From an uncultured Eisenbergiella sp. (lineage in GTDB: Bacteria > Bacillota > Clostridia > Lachnospirales > Lachnospiraceae), in NCBI GenBank assembly GCA_910585455.1, contig CAJUEL010000003.1:88806-152805 (forward strand): a DNA stretch of 64,000 nt. Direction: 5' to 3'. Positions within the stretch are counted from its first letter, which is position 1, and each line of letters starts with the position of its first letter. Of this stretch, positions 15,694 to 25,941 are shown in pieces. Made by a program: the position numbers and the translations under genes. The notes under the pieces were generated by a model. That model searched no databases. It saw only the letters and a list, made by a program, of their open reading frames with translations, and was not told where the DNA came from.

Positions 15694-15870
15694 TTGAGTC
15701 AGACAGAATTGAGAGAATTGTATCGTGATCGTCTTAAATGTGAAAAGCAGTGTTATATAGCGGAACAAACAGGGATTAATGCTGCTGTATTGAGTCAGTT
15801 TAAAAACGGACATATCGATCTATATGATTATCTTTTTGAAAAATTAGAAGCATATCTTTTGAACAAATAG
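15694..15870 (+). CDS. Minimal HTH DNA-binding protein, 58 residues
   Basis: TTG 15694 follows AGAAGGTG. The sequence has a Cro-type helix-turn-helix (CYIAEQTGINAAVLSQF). It has the same size and layout as the C-terminal 61 residues of the protein at 14906, so the two look like distant paralogues flanking the structured RNA region. It probably regulates element transcription. Confidence 0.6.
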   Translation: MSQTELRELYRDRLKCEKQCYIAEQTGINAAVLSQFKNGHIDLYDYLFEKLEAYLLNK

Positions 15871-16021
15871 TAACCCGCCAACCATCACACATATATAAAA
15901 TTCAAATTAAATCAAAAATCATTCAAAGCAGCACACAATCATGCTGTGACAATCAAATAAGAAAATAGAATATAGTAATAGAGAACTAAATAGAGAATTA
16001 GGAAGTGCGGAGGAATTAAAT

Positions 16022-16513
16022 ACGGAACAGAAGCGGGAAAACAGCAATATCAGCTATAATAACATCTATAGGGCTATTGGATGCCTGAAGCCAGAGGAAC
16101 AGGGGATTATACTTTCTGCATATAAGCTGACTGAATTATATGACATATTCATAAATAACGAAGAATATGAAAAATACATTAAAGACTTATTTGCAATATC
16201 CAATGAGTATAGCAACAGAGCACTTGCACTTTTATCCCTTCATACAGAAGCGCTTTTACAAAGTATGAAGAAGCAGGATGAAGTCGATATAGTGGATTCA
16301 ATGAGTAAAATATATGATTTGATTTCTGAACAGGATAAGAAGATTTTCTGTGAAAGAATACTTCAGAAAAAGGAATTTTTTACAGATGCTTATAAAATGA
16401 TGACAGGGTATTTTGAAAATGCTTTAAAAGAACAAAAGGGTAGTCCGTCAGACAATGTTGCAGATTGTAATGTAGAACAGAAGCAGGCGGATGCTCAGGA
16501 TAAGTACAACTAA
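16022..16513 (+). CDS. Hypothetical helical protein with unclear (possibly ACG) start
   Basis: The first ATG in this frame is 16265, with no ribosome site, but the frame is open back to 15950 and encodes plausible protein. GGAGG (16009-16013) is spaced 8 nt from an ACG codon at 16022, where an ATG would be expected. Either ACG is used, or a T-to-C change has damaged the start. With that start the product is about 163 residues, helical, Lys/Glu-rich and without a known domain. Confidence 0.45.
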   Translation, partial: TEQKRENSNISYNNIYRAIGCLKPEEQGIILSAYKLTELYDIFINNEEYEKYIKDLFAISNEYSNRALALLSLHTEALLQSMKKQDEVDIVDSMSKIYDLISEQDKKIFCERILQKKEFFTDAYKMMTGYFENALKEQKGSPSDNVADCNVEQKQADAQDKYN

Positions 16514-16606
16514 ATATAGAAAATACGTTCGATTTTGTATTGAAAAGCAGTGAAGGATGTGATATGATTGTAGATAAATAAGAAAGCAAAAAGTTGGAGA
16601 CTGGAT

Positions 16607-17077
16607 ATGATTAAAGTGGTTTGTGAGAGGTGTGGTACATCTTTTCTCCCTGATGTGATCAGGGAATTAAAGAATTGTCCTGTTTGTGGAGAACCGATGT
16701 GGGAGAATGGTGAAGATTCAATATCTGAGGACGGACATCCTGACTGGATTACATGGTATTATTATAAAGACCCTAAATATGGTGATCATAGCTTATGGGA
16801 TAAATTGCCATTAAGACCAGAAGAGTTAGAGCTTATTAAAGAATTTAAGGCTCCACCAAGAGACTCAAAAGGCAGTTCTGAAAAAGCAAAAGAAATTCTT
16901 AGGACATATGTTCCAGATGCTTTTTCGGAACCTAAAGATAAAAAAGTAACCATATGTTGTCCCAGATGCGGCAGTCAGGAATTTACTCTGCTAAATCGAG
17001 GATATTCCATTTTCACCGGATTTTTAGGAAGTGGAAGGGTAAAAAGGGTGTGTAACCGTTGCAAAAAGGAGTTCTGA
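16607..17077 (+). CDS. Double zinc-ribbon protein, 156 residues
   Basis: ATG 16607 follows GGAG. Two treble-clef/zinc-ribbon modules are visible. One is N-terminal with CERC then CPVC (residues 5-27). The other is C-terminal with CPRC then CNRC. The linker is acidic and Trp-rich. Such ribbons bind nucleic acid or protein. It is followed 18 nt later by another zinc-ribbon gene. Confidence 0.6.
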   Translation: MIKVVCERCGTSFLPDVIRELKNCPVCGEPMWENGEDSISEDGHPDWITWYYYKDPKYGDHSLWDKLPLRPEELELIKEFKAPPRDSKGSSEKAKEILRTYVPDAFSEPKDKKVTICCPRCGSQEFTLLNRGYSIFTGFLGSGRVKRVCNRCKKEF

Positions 17078-17095
17078 ATTCGACAGGATGATAGT

Positions 17096-17314
17096 ATGAA
17101 ACTGCTTGCTGTAATAATATGTATATGCATTATCTGGTGGATTGAATATGACAGGAATTCATATCTTGATTCATTGCCAAAGGAAAAGAGAGATGAATTA
17201 ATAAAGAAACAATCCCAGATGCGTTGCAAACATTGTATGTCAACAGATTTTGAAGTGGTGGGGGTAAATGGTAAAATTAAATTCCAATGTAAGCATTGTG
17301 GGAAAATAAGGTAA
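17096..17314 (+). CDS. Membrane-anchored zinc-ribbon protein, 72 residues
   Basis: One N-terminal membrane segment (LLAVIICICIIWWI, residues 3-16) is followed by a charged linker and a C-terminal zinc ribbon with CKHC twice. The N-terminal helix could be an uncleaved anchor, placing the ribbon in the cytoplasm. It forms a pair with the preceding zinc-ribbon gene and lies just ahead of the tape-measure gene. Function unknown. Confidence 0.55.
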   Translation: MKLLAVIICICIIWWIEYDRNSYLDSLPKEKRDELIKKQSQMRCKHCMSTDFEVVGVNGKIKFQCKHCGKIR

Positions 17315-17356
17315 ATGATCAAAACTGAATAATGAATATATAAGAACAATCAGCAG

Positions 17357-17387
17357 GAGAGATTATTTTTTATAGTCTCTCTTTTAT
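17357..17387 (+). terminator. Terminator before the tape-measure gene
   Basis: GAGAGATTA (17357-17365) pairs with TAGTCTCTC (17373-17381, one G-U), followed by TTTTATT. It ends the zinc-ribbon operon 30 nt before the start of the tape-measure gene. Confidence 0.6.
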
Positions 17388-17416
17388 TATGTAAAAAACG
17401 GTAGGAGGATTTACAT

Positions 17417-20400
17417 TTGGTAGAAGAAAATAGTTTTGAAATTGATCTGCTGGGAGCATTAGATCAGAAAAAGACAAAAAAGCAGATAAATTCAGATTTG
17501 AAGCAAATTGAAACAGTAATAAATGCATTGCGTATCACGGGAATGTTTGCGCAGGGTGATACAAAGAAAAATCTGAATTCTTATATAAAATCGCTCCAGT
17601 CACAGCTGGATTATGTGAAACTGACGGCGAAGATTGATAGCAAAAACTTAAAAAATGACGTTGATAAGGCTTTAAATAGTGTATCTTTTAAGGATATTGA
17701 TGCTTTAAATATAGATGAAAACAAGGCAAAATTGAAGGTTCAGAAGGTCATTGCAGATGCAAAAGCGTATGTGGCGAAGAATCCGGTATCTATTGGGATA
17801 AATTATGAAAACAGGCGCAGTAAATTAGATAATGACCTTACGGCATATCTGAATAAAAATACCAAAATTCAGGAATCCAGCATATTTTTGAAAGAAGCAG
17901 ATAAAATCCGTACGCTCATTGGTGCAATTAATGATAAGAAAAGTCTCAGGGAAGCAACTGACGCATTTCAGCTGTATAAAAGTTCTGTTGCATCAGTGGG
18001 TTATAATACAAAGAGCACAAGTGATAAGATCAAAGACATGCTTTCGCATGTAACAAGGATTGGAAGTGCATTTGGCGTAGCATCCATGCTGACAAATAAT
18101 TTTGCCAAATCATTAAAGACGTTGCGCTCAAACGATACAATATTGACAGAGATTTCAAAAACTTCAGAAATGACGAAAAAGCAGCTTCAGGAACTTGGGG
18201 ATGAGGCATTTAAAATAGCTGGTAAATATGGTCAATTATCATCAAATTATCTGCTTGCTGTGCAGGAAATGGCGCGTTCCGGGTATGAGAATGCGTCGAA
18301 AGAACTTGGTGAACTGTCATTACTTGCACAATCGGCTGGAGATATGACTGCCGACAACGCAAATAATTATCTCCTTGCTACAGATGCTGCCTATAAATAT
18401 AGTGGAAGTGTTGAAAAGCTGAATGCTGCCCTTGATGGCGCAAATTATATCAGCAATCGTAATTCGGCGAGTTTAACGGATATTGCTGATGCAACACGTG
18501 TTTCTGCTTCATTTGCGGCAAATGCGGGAGTGGCAATTGATGAATTGACGGCTGCAGAATCGACAATGATTGCTGTGACAAAACGGTCTGGGTCTGAAAT
18601 AGGGCGGGCATTCAGAAGTATTATTCTGAATTTGCAGCAGGTTAGTGGCGAATTTGATGGAGAAGTTATTGATGAAGAGCAATTAAAGAAAGTAGAAGCG
18701 AGATGTCATTCTCTTGGGGTAGAATTAGAATATATGAAGGATGGTATCGCTACACTTCGAAACCCCATGGAAATACTTAAAGAATTGGCAGAGGTTTATA
18801 ATTCACTGCCAGATAGCAGTGCAGAGAAGCAGGGATTGATTTCCGATCTTGGGGGGAAATATCATGCCAACGCGCTTTCTGGATTGCTCAGCCGATGGGA
18901 TATGTACGAAAAAATGTTAAACGAGTTTTCACAGGGGACAGGATCGGCACTTGAAGAAGCAGAGAAGACAGCAAAATCGTGGGAAGGACGCCTGAATTCC
19001 CTTTCCAACAGTTTCACATCATTTGTCAATACACTTACTAATAAAGATACTATACTGAGTGGGATTTCTATTATAGACAGGCTGATTCAAGGTGGAGAGT
19101 CATTAATTGACATTTTTGGGGAAATACCAATAATTTTAACGGCTGTTAATTCTTCCCTGATCGCCATGAACAAGAATTATGGCATTACCAAAATCTGGGA
19201 CAAAGAAAATCACAAATTTGATATAGAAGGAAATGCGCTGGGTATAGATTTTACAGCAATTAAAAATCAGAAGAAACATTTTGAAGAAGCAGGAAAAGCT
19301 ATTTCTGGATGGAACAGTAAATTGTTGCAAGGACAAACAGATATTGATGATTTTGAGGATTCAGTTGCTCAAAGCAGCGCATCCCTGAAAGAATATCTTT
19401 CCACCTGCTCCAAAGATGCCCCTGCTTCTCTTCAGGGATATCGACAATATCTTAAATCTACCGGACAGGCTATAGATGAATTGCGCCTTAAAACAATCCT
19501 GTTGAATTCAGTCATGACGTTTCTGGGTGGCATTGCTTTACAGGCAGTAATAACAGGGATTACGACAGCCATTGACAACTACATCCACAGAGTAGAAAAA
19601 GCAAGAGAAAAACTGGAAGAATCCAACAGCGCATTTAAATCAACAACATCAGAACTGGAGCAGCTTCAAAAAGAGCTGGATGAAACTGCCGCTAAAATGG
19701 CAGAGCTGGAATCTGATGGGATTACACTGGTAAACAGTGACGAATACGATAAGCTTGCAGATACAAATGAAGAGCTTGAACGCACTATTGCGCTTAAGAA
19801 AATTGAACAGGAGCTTAATGCGAAACAGGCAGTTTCTGATGCAATGGATTTATATGGAACACTGACTGAACACAGCGACCCATCAGAAGACCGTGTAGAG
19901 GCACTTGTAAAATCAAGAAAGACCGACAGTCTTTTGGACGTATATGATCTTGCGTCTCACATGGATGCCGGTAAAAATGATATCAATGAACTTCTTGCCA
20001 CCTACCAGATATTAAATGATGCTCTGGATGAAACCAAAGCCAAAATGAATGACCTGAAAGACAGGGATGATGATGAATCCGGATATGAGCTTGAAAATCT
20101 TCAGAACCATGTCGAAGCCCTTGAAGGATATCTTGGCGATGCATCTGGCTATATCAATGCTTATATGCAGGATGCCCAGCAGATATATGATACTACAAAA
20201 GACGCCATGGATTTGGGCGTAAAGCTTACAGATTATCAGAAGTCTGCATTTAATAATACCAGTAATGCGCTGGATATGATTCTTGATAATTTATTAAGTG
20301 TTCCACAGAAACTTGATAAGCTTGTAGAAAAAAATGAATGGCAGGATTCCCTTACAGAATTATTCAACAAAGAAGAATCTCTGGACGAAATAACAAAAGC

Positions 20401-23400
20401 ACTCATTATAAGATATCCAGAATTAATGAGATTTCTGTCAGACAATGGGATTACCGTAGATGAGCTTGCTGAAAAGTATAGAGATTTAGGCGATGCACAG
20501 GGAGCGATCGGTGAAAATGTTGATTTTACCCCCACCATCTCCTCTTCCGTCCAGCAGCTTGCAAGACAGTTAGAACCACAATTCGCAGAACTTGCCGAAG
20601 CATATCAATCAATCTTTAAATTTGATGATAAAGGCAACAGAACCTTCTCCCTCGATGATGTAGACAATTCCATGCTGGAAAGCCTGCGTAAATCGTTTGC
20701 TGAAATCGAAGAAGAAATTGGCGTTGCATTTGATGCTTCTGTACTGAATCCATTTTTCGATACACTTACAAATGGAACATCAGATGCATGGGAAGTGCAA
20801 CAGGCGTTCAATGACCTTGCGACAGCATATTTTTACAGTACTGATACTCTGGCTCAGCTCAATGAGGAAACGGCTGATGCAATCGAAAAGCAGCTGGAAG
20901 AAATGGGCGTAACAAATGCCAGTGAAGTAGTAACAGCAGTACTCGCTGAAAAGGAACTTGAATTAGCGGCAGCAAAAGAATATCTGGCACAGACATCTGA
21001 GGAACTTGCTGATGCTACCGGATCAGAAATCGCGCAGTTTGGAGCCGAACAGGTCGCTTCCGGTGAATGTTCAGAAGCACTTGCACTCTTCTATCTTAAG
21101 AAGGTATTACTGAATACAACATTTATTTCAACTTCTGCTGATGTAAGCAATATCCTTACTCTTGCTGAGGCGGCTGGTGTGACCACTGAATCGCTGGTTA
21201 AGCTTGAAAAAGTAAAAGCCGAATTTGACGCTGCTGTAGCATCAGGAAACGCTTTTAAGGTTGGCGGCGCTTATGCGGCAATGCAGCTTGCGTTAAATGA
21301 AGTCAGAAATGATATTACAAATTTTAAACCTGTAGAGGTTGACTTTGATAAAATAATACCTGAATCCGGTTCTGGCTCGGCAAAGTCTGCTGGTAAAAAA
21401 GCAGCAGATGAATATCTTGAAGCTTTTGAAGATGAACTGGCAAAGCTGAAAGACCTGAAAGACCGTGGGAAAATCACGGAAAAGGAATATTTAGACCAGT
21501 TAAGGAAGCTGTATGAAAAATATTTTAAAGATAAAAAGAAATACCTCGATCAATACCAGAAATATGAAAATGAATACCTGCAAGGTATAAAAGCTCTTTA
21601 TGAATCTGTTTTCTCCACCATTGCCAAACAGTATGATAAAAAGATCAGCGCTGCCAATGATGCAAAAGATGCAGCTGTTGATGCGCTGGAAGCTGAACGC
21701 GATGCTGCAAAGGAAAACCTCGAAGCGAAAAAAGAAGCCCTGCAGGATGAAATCGATGCCGTTGACAAGCAAATAACCTGTAAAGAGAAGATGGTTGACG
21801 GCATACAGGATGAGATTGATGCTATCCGTGATGCCAATGAAGAAAGACAGCGTGAACTTGACCTGCAGAAAGCGAAGTATGAATTAGAACGCGCTATGAA
21901 CCAGAGAACCCGTCTGGTGTATAAAGATGGGCACATGCAGTATCTTGCTGATCCAAAAGAAATCCGCGATAAGCAGGAAGAAGTGAAGGATGCTGAGACC
22001 GAAATACAGATTGCTGAAAAAGAGAAACAGATTAAGCTTATTGAAAAGGAAATATCTGTTCTGGAAACCAGAAAAGACGTATTGAAGGAACAGCAGGACG
22101 CTCTCGATAAACAGATGGAGGAACTTGACAAATATTATGATAAGCTGATTTCTGATACCGAAAAATACTGGGATCAGATTATTAACGGCTTTGAGGAATA
22201 TAAGTCAAGATATGAAGAACTGTCTGATATGGAATCCGATGCAAAAGCCATGGCTGACCTGAAAGAGCTGTGTGAAGCAATGGGCGTGACCGTTGACGAA
22301 GTACTGGGCATGTCTGATGAGGCATTCCAGAAATTCAGAGATACTTACACCTCTGCCCTTGCCGATATCTATTCCGGAAATGACCAGATGACTGCCGCAC
22401 TTGCGGAACAGGCTGGTAAAACCACAGATCAGTTAGGAAGCTATCTGGCTGATACACAGACATTTGTTGATGGGCTGAACGCGCTTGATTTATCTTCTAC
22501 TGCCGAAGGTCTTGAAACAACCGCTGCTGGCATGGATAAGGTTGCTGATTCCTCTTCAAAAGCAGGTGGCAGCATGGAATCTGTGTCTGCTGAAATGTCC
22601 TCTGTAAAGGATGCCACATCTGGCGTAACCGATAATCTGACTGCGATTTCAGACAGTCTTGCGTCCATTACCGGTGCTGATAAAATACAGGAAATTGCAG
22701 GATCGTTTGAACGCCTTGCCGGATCGCTTGTTGCGGTTGCAAAAGCACTGGGCATTGGCGAAGATGGTTCTGTATCAAGCCTTGCCACAGCACTGTCCAA
22801 TATTGCTTCAATTTCTTTGGATGTAGACGGGAAAGGACTTGTAACACAGTTTGGAAATCTGAAAACTGCGGTTACAGAAGTTGTTTCTGCAATTTCCGGC
22901 GCAGGTGGCAGCATGGAATCTGGCAAACAGGGTGATTCTCAGGAAGGTGGTGAAAGCGGTGCCGCATCATTAACCAGTGCAATTGATGATCTGAAAGCAA
23001 AAGCTGATGAAGCATTGGGAAGTGGTGGCGGAGAAGATTCTGAAGGTAAGGGAACCGGTATCATCGGACAGTTTGACCAGCTAAAAGAAGCAGTCGAGGG
23101 TGTGACCTCTTCCATTGGCGGAAGCGAAGAAGGAAATGGTTCTTCCGGAAGCAGCGAAGACACATCATCCCTTGTTGATGCAATCAAAAACTTTGGAGAA
23201 ACAACAGAAGAAATACTTGCTGGCGGAGAAAGCGGTGGTGAAGCCGGAGGCGTTATTGGGCGTTTTACAGAATTCAAAGATGTCCTTGGTGAAGCAAACG
23301 ACCATGTAACTGGAATATCTGACGGACTGGCTGAAATTGATGGTCAGGATGTGGAATGTACTATCAGGGTGAATATTGAGACAACTGGTGGCATTCCTGC

Positions 23401-24061
23401 ATTTGCGGAAGGTACTCTGGGGGATATGAACCTTGGCAGTGCTGAATATACAGCGCAATATGGTAAAGCATTTGCAGAGGGGACAAAGAATTACAAAGGA
23501 CTTCCAAAGGATGAAAAGAATGCCCTTCGTTCTGAATATGGACAGCCGGAATTGACAGTATACCCAAATGGCACAACAGAACTTACAACAAGCCCGGTGA
23601 TGAGCGACCTTCCAAAGGGTACAGTCATTTTCAATGAAAATCAGACAGAAAAAATACTGGAAGGAAAAAACCATGCAGAAGGTATTGCTCATGCAAAAGG
23701 AACGGACGATGATGGATGGTTTACTCTTCCAAATGGTCAGAAAGCTCGCCCCATTGAACCAGGCGATCGTGCATATGAACTTCAGAAAATGTTTGAGCCA
23801 TTGTTAAAGAATATCGATGATAATATTGATTATCTTGCAAGCAGTGCAATGATAAAGCATGAAAAGAATATGGGCGAACTTGTAAAGAATGTAACAAATA
23901 ACAATGTGACTACAAATAATCATAATGTTCAGCCGGTGGTGAATCAAAACATTACAATAACCTGTCCTAATGTTACGAATGATTCAGGTGCTGAATATAT
24001 TCAAAAAGAACTGGGGCATTTGAGCCAAAAGGCATTACAGGTACAATTAAGAGATTATTGA
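17417..24061 (+). CDS. Phage tail tape-measure protein, TP901 type, 2214 residues
   Basis: TTG 17417 follows TAGGAGG. The tape measure sets tail length and is ejected with DNA into the host membrane. The TP901 core lies near residues 200-420 (VQEMARSGYENASKELGEL, then the SVLxS-like SAGDMTADNA region). A hydrophobic segment is near residue 700 (VMTFLGGIALQAVITGI). Long coiled coils rich in Lys, Glu and Asp cover about 730-820 and 1340-1620. A Gly/Ser-rich low-complexity part follows (about 1830-1960). No other tail gene is adjacent, which is odd for a phage. Confidence 0.85.
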   Translation: MVEENSFEIDLLGALDQKKTKKQINSDLKQIETVINALRITGMFAQGDTKKNLNSYIKSLQSQLDYVKLTAKIDSKNLKNDVDKALNSVSFKDIDALNIDENKAKLKVQKVIADAKAYVAKNPVSIGINYENRRSKLDNDLTAYLNKNTKIQESSIFLKEADKIRTLIGAINDKKSLREATDAFQLYKSSVASVGYNTKSTSDKIKDMLSHVTRIGSAFGVASMLTNNFAKSLKTLRSNDTILTEISKTSEMTKKQLQELGDEAFKIAGKYGQLSSNYLLAVQEMARSGYENASKELGELSLLAQSAGDMTADNANNYLLATDAAYKYSGSVEKLNAALDGANYISNRNSASLTDIADATRVSASFAANAGVAIDELTAAESTMIAVTKRSGSEIGRAFRSIILNLQQVSGEFDGEVIDEEQLKKVEARCHSLGVELEYMKDGIATLRNPMEILKELAEVYNSLPDSSAEKQGLISDLGGKYHANALSGLLSRWDMYEKMLNEFSQGTGSALEEAEKTAKSWEGRLNSLSNSFTSFVNTLTNKDTILSGISIIDRLIQGGESLIDIFGEIPIILTAVNSSLIAMNKNYGITKIWDKENHKFDIEGNALGIDFTAIKNQKKHFEEAGKAISGWNSKLLQGQTDIDDFEDSVAQSSASLKEYLSTCSKDAPASLQGYRQYLKSTGQAIDELRLKTILLNSVMTFLGGIALQAVITGITTAIDNYIHRVEKAREKLEESNSAFKSTTSELEQLQKELDETAAKMAELESDGITLVNSDEYDKLADTNEELERTIALKKIEQELNAKQAVSDAMDLYGTLTEHSDPSEDRVEALVKSRKTDSLLDVYDLASHMDAGKNDINELLATYQILNDALDETKAKMNDLKDRDDDESGYELENLQNHVEALEGYLGDASGYINAYMQDAQQIYDTTKDAMDLGVKLTDYQKSAFNNTSNALDMILDNLLSVPQKLDKLVEKNEWQDSLTELFNKEESLDEITKALIIRYPELMRFLSDNGITVDELAEKYRDLGDAQGAIGENVDFTPTISSSVQQLARQLEPQFAELAEAYQSIFKFDDKGNRTFSLDDVDNSMLESLRKSFAEIEEEIGVAFDASVLNPFFDTLTNGTSDAWEVQQAFNDLATAYFYSTDTLAQLNEETADAIEKQLEEMGVTNASEVVTAVLAEKELELAAAKEYLAQTSEELADATGSEIAQFGAEQVASGECSEALALFYLKKVLLNTTFISTSADVSNILTLAEAAGVTTESLVKLEKVKAEFDAAVASGNAFKVGGAYAAMQLALNEVRNDITNFKPVEVDFDKIIPESGSGSAKSAGKKAADEYLEAFEDELAKLKDLKDRGKITEKEYLDQLRKLYEKYFKDKKKYLDQYQKYENEYLQGIKALYESVFSTIAKQYDKKISAANDAKDAAVDALEAERDAAKENLEAKKEALQDEIDAVDKQITCKEKMVDGIQDEIDAIRDANEERQRELDLQKAKYELERAMNQRTRLVYKDGHMQYLADPKEIRDKQEEVKDAETEIQIAEKEKQIKLIEKEISVLETRKDVLKEQQDALDKQMEELDKYYDKLISDTEKYWDQIINGFEEYKSRYEELSDMESDAKAMADLKELCEAMGVTVDEVLGMSDEAFQKFRDTYTSALADIYSGNDQMTAALAEQAGKTTDQLGSYLADTQTFVDGLNALDLSSTAEGLETTAAGMDKVADSSSKAGGSMESVSAEMSSVKDATSGVTDNLTAISDSLASITGADKIQEIAGSFERLAGSLVAVAKALGIGEDGSVSSLATALSNIASISLDVDGKGLVTQFGNLKTAVTEVVSAISGAGGSMESGKQGDSQEGGESGAASLTSAIDDLKAKADEALGSGGGEDSEGKGTGIIGQFDQLKEAVEGVTSSIGGSEEGNGSSGSSEDTSSLVDAIKNFGETTEEILAGGESGGEAGGVIGRFTEFKDVLGEANDHVTGISDGLAEIDGQDVECTIRVNIETTGGIPAFAEGTLGDMNLGSAEYTAQYGKAFAEGTKNYKGLPKDEKNALRSEYGQPELTVYPNGTTELTTSPVMSDLPKGTVIFNENQTEKILEGKNHAEGIAHAKGTDDDGWFTLPNGQKARPIEPGDRAYELQKMFEPLLKNIDDNIDYLASSAMIKHEKNMGELVKNVTNNNVTTNNHNVQPVVNQNITITCPNVTNDSGAEYIQKELGHLSQKALQVQLRDY

Positions 24062-24119
24062 TTAACAAAATGATTACCGCACTCTGAAATATGGGTGCGG
24101 CTTATATATGGAGGAAAAT

Positions 24120-24425
24120 ATGGATTTAGGTGAAGAATTATTAAAAACAATTCAGATCATTATTAATAGAAAGCTAAAAAAATATCGGGCAGATAGAACA
24201 TACAGGACTGTCATAAAAGAAATCACTCCAAAGGGATATGTTGTTTTAGATGAGACAGGAAGTGAGCGAACAGTTCCGTGTTATGTTCCGAATGTTGAGT
24301 TAAGAGCAGGTCAGAGTGTTTATGTAAAAGAGCCGCTTGGCAAATTGAATGAATTGCATATCTGTAATGTGATAGAGAATACAAGTAATTCTGGTGATCC
24401 AGCCAGAAGAAGCAGAAGAAGATAA
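24120..24425 (+). CDS. Small phage-like protein with OB/SH3-like beta domain
   Basis: ATG 24120 is chosen because the upstream ATG (24108) forms part of the ribosome site GGAGG. The protein has 101 residues. A helical N-terminus is followed by a beta-barrel-like region (YRTVIKEITPKGYVVLDETG, then GQSVYVKEPLG) and a basic tail ending RRSRRR. Position right after the tape measure suggests a tail/baseplate partner, but the fold assignment is only by pattern. Confidence 0.5.
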   Translation: MDLGEELLKTIQIIINRKLKKYRADRTYRTVIKEITPKGYVVLDETGSERTVPCYVPNVELRAGQSVYVKEPLGKLNELHICNVIENTSNSGDPARRSRRR

Positions 24426-24571
24426 TTCTGAAATTAGCGAAGATATTGTAACTATAAACAAAGTCGATGTGAATACGATTCGCCAAAAGTGGCGAAGCCG
24501 TGTTCCTTATAATATTATGTGGATTAATTTTGAAAATTGAAAATTGAATATTGAATATTGATATGGTTAGG

Positions 24572-24604
24572 GTACTGCTGGTGTATTACTTGCAGTACTT
24601 TTTT
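24572..24604 (+). terminator. Rho-independent terminator before the integrase
   Basis: GTACTGC (24572-24578) pairs with GCAGTAC (24592-24598), followed by TTTTTT. It isolates integrase transcription from the tail genes. Just upstream is a run of AAAATTGAA/TATTGAA repeats (24530-24560). Confidence 0.8.
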
Positions 24605-24630
24605 AGATAAATAATTTACAGAGGTGATTT

Positions 24631-25872
24631 GTGATAGATACAATGGAATTGAACAGTTTTAAGTATGGGCAGAATAATGAGATATTGCGATTTATAATAA
24701 GCAGTGGTATGATTGATATTAACGATGTGCAGAACAGCATAGAAGCTATGAAAAGAGATGAAATATTAAAACAACATCCATACGAAATATGGGAAAGCAA
24801 AGATGGGAAGTGGTATACATATCTGCCTGTAGAAAATAACGGCAGGATACTTAAAAAAAGAAAATCAAAAAAGGATTTGGAGAATGTACTGATTGAGTAT
24901 TATAAGAATCAAAGAACAATTTTATTAAAAGATGTATTTCAGGAATGGATTTCTCAGAAACTTGAATATGGAGAAATTCAGAAACAAACTTATGACCGCT
25001 ATACAACAGATTATCACAGATTCTTTGATGGGGCTGGTATTTCGAAAAAGGATATTCGGAAAATAACAGAGGATGATCTGGAAATGTTCATCAGGGAAAC
25101 AATTAGAAATAAAGAATTATCCAATAAGTCCTATGGCGGGCTGAGGCTGTTAATTATCGGAATGTTTAAACATGCGAAAAAACGTAAATATACGGAAATT
25201 AGTATAACACAGTTTTTGGGCGATCTGGACTTACCTAAAAAGTGTTTTACTAAAAAGAGCATCAGTGATGAGGAATCCGTTTTTACAGATGAAGAAGTTG
25301 AAAAGATTACGCATTATATTAAAGAAAACGTTTCGCTGATCAATTATGGAATTTTACTTGCTTTTCAGACAGGCGTTCGGGTTGGGGAGCTTTGTGCGAT
25401 TAAATATTCTGATATACAGGGGAATAAATTATGCATAAGGCGTACGGAGGTCAGATACAGAGATGTAGATGGCAATTATGTTTTTGAAGTACGTGAATCT
25501 CCAAAAACTGAAGCGGGAAACAGAGATATTATCTTGAATTCGGAAGCAAGGAAAACGATCAAAGAAATAAGAAAGTTGAATCCGTTTGGAGAATATATGT
25601 TTGTACAGGATGGAAAGCGGATTAAAGAAAAAGCATTTAGTGTTAAGATTGTTAAAATATGTCGTTACGTTGGAATTAAAGAACGGTCAATGCATAAAGC
25701 AAGGAAAACCTATGCTACGAAATTAATAAATGGTGGCGTAGATGAAAGCATTGTGATTAAGCAAATGGGGCATACCTCTATTGACTGTACAAAGCATTAC
25801 TATTATTTCAATAATAAAGACGATGAGGATGTAGTGAAGCAGATTGAAAAAGCCATATCATATCAGGTTTGA
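24631..25872 (+). CDS. int: Tyrosine integrase of the element
   Basis: GTG 24631 has AGAGG upstream; 413 residues. It is a site-specific tyrosine recombinase with an N-terminal Arm-binding region, a SAM-like core-binding domain (about 100-200) and a catalytic domain with Arg250, Lys292, HxxR at 355-358, His381 and a Tyr at about 390. All catalytic residues are present, so it should be active. It reads toward the att site 70 nt beyond its stop, the usual layout for integrases using a tRNA 3' end. It marks the right boundary of the element. Confidence 0.9.
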   Translation: MIDTMELNSFKYGQNNEILRFIISSGMIDINDVQNSIEAMKRDEILKQHPYEIWESKDGKWYTYLPVENNGRILKKRKSKKDLENVLIEYYKNQRTILLKDVFQEWISQKLEYGEIQKQTYDRYTTDYHRFFDGAGISKKDIRKITEDDLEMFIRETIRNKELSNKSYGGLRLLIIGMFKHAKKRKYTEISITQFLGDLDLPKKCFTKKSISDEESVFTDEEVEKITHYIKENVSLINYGILLAFQTGVRVGELCAIKYSDIQGNKLCIRRTEVRYRDVDGNYVFEVRESPKTEAGNRDIILNSEARKTIKEIRKLNPFGEYMFVQDGKRIKEKAFSVKIVKICRYVGIKERSMHKARKTYATKLINGGVDESIVIKQMGHTSIDCTKHYYYFNNKDDEDVVKQIEKAISYQV

Positions 25873-25895
25873 TTACCGGGTAATCAAAGGTAATC
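25871..25895. repeat. Integrase arm-type repeats (GGTAATC)
   Basis: GATTACC (25871-25877) and GGTAATC (25879-25885) form a palindrome. A second GGTAATC (25889-25895) follows at a 10-bp pitch, giving GGTAATCAAA then GGTAATCAAG. They lie between integrase stop and att core, as arm sites do. Binding by this integrase is inferred. Confidence 0.5.
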
Positions 25896-25941
25896 AAGAA
25901 AAAAAGGAAAAAATGCCGTATTTTCAAGGAAAACGGGCAAT

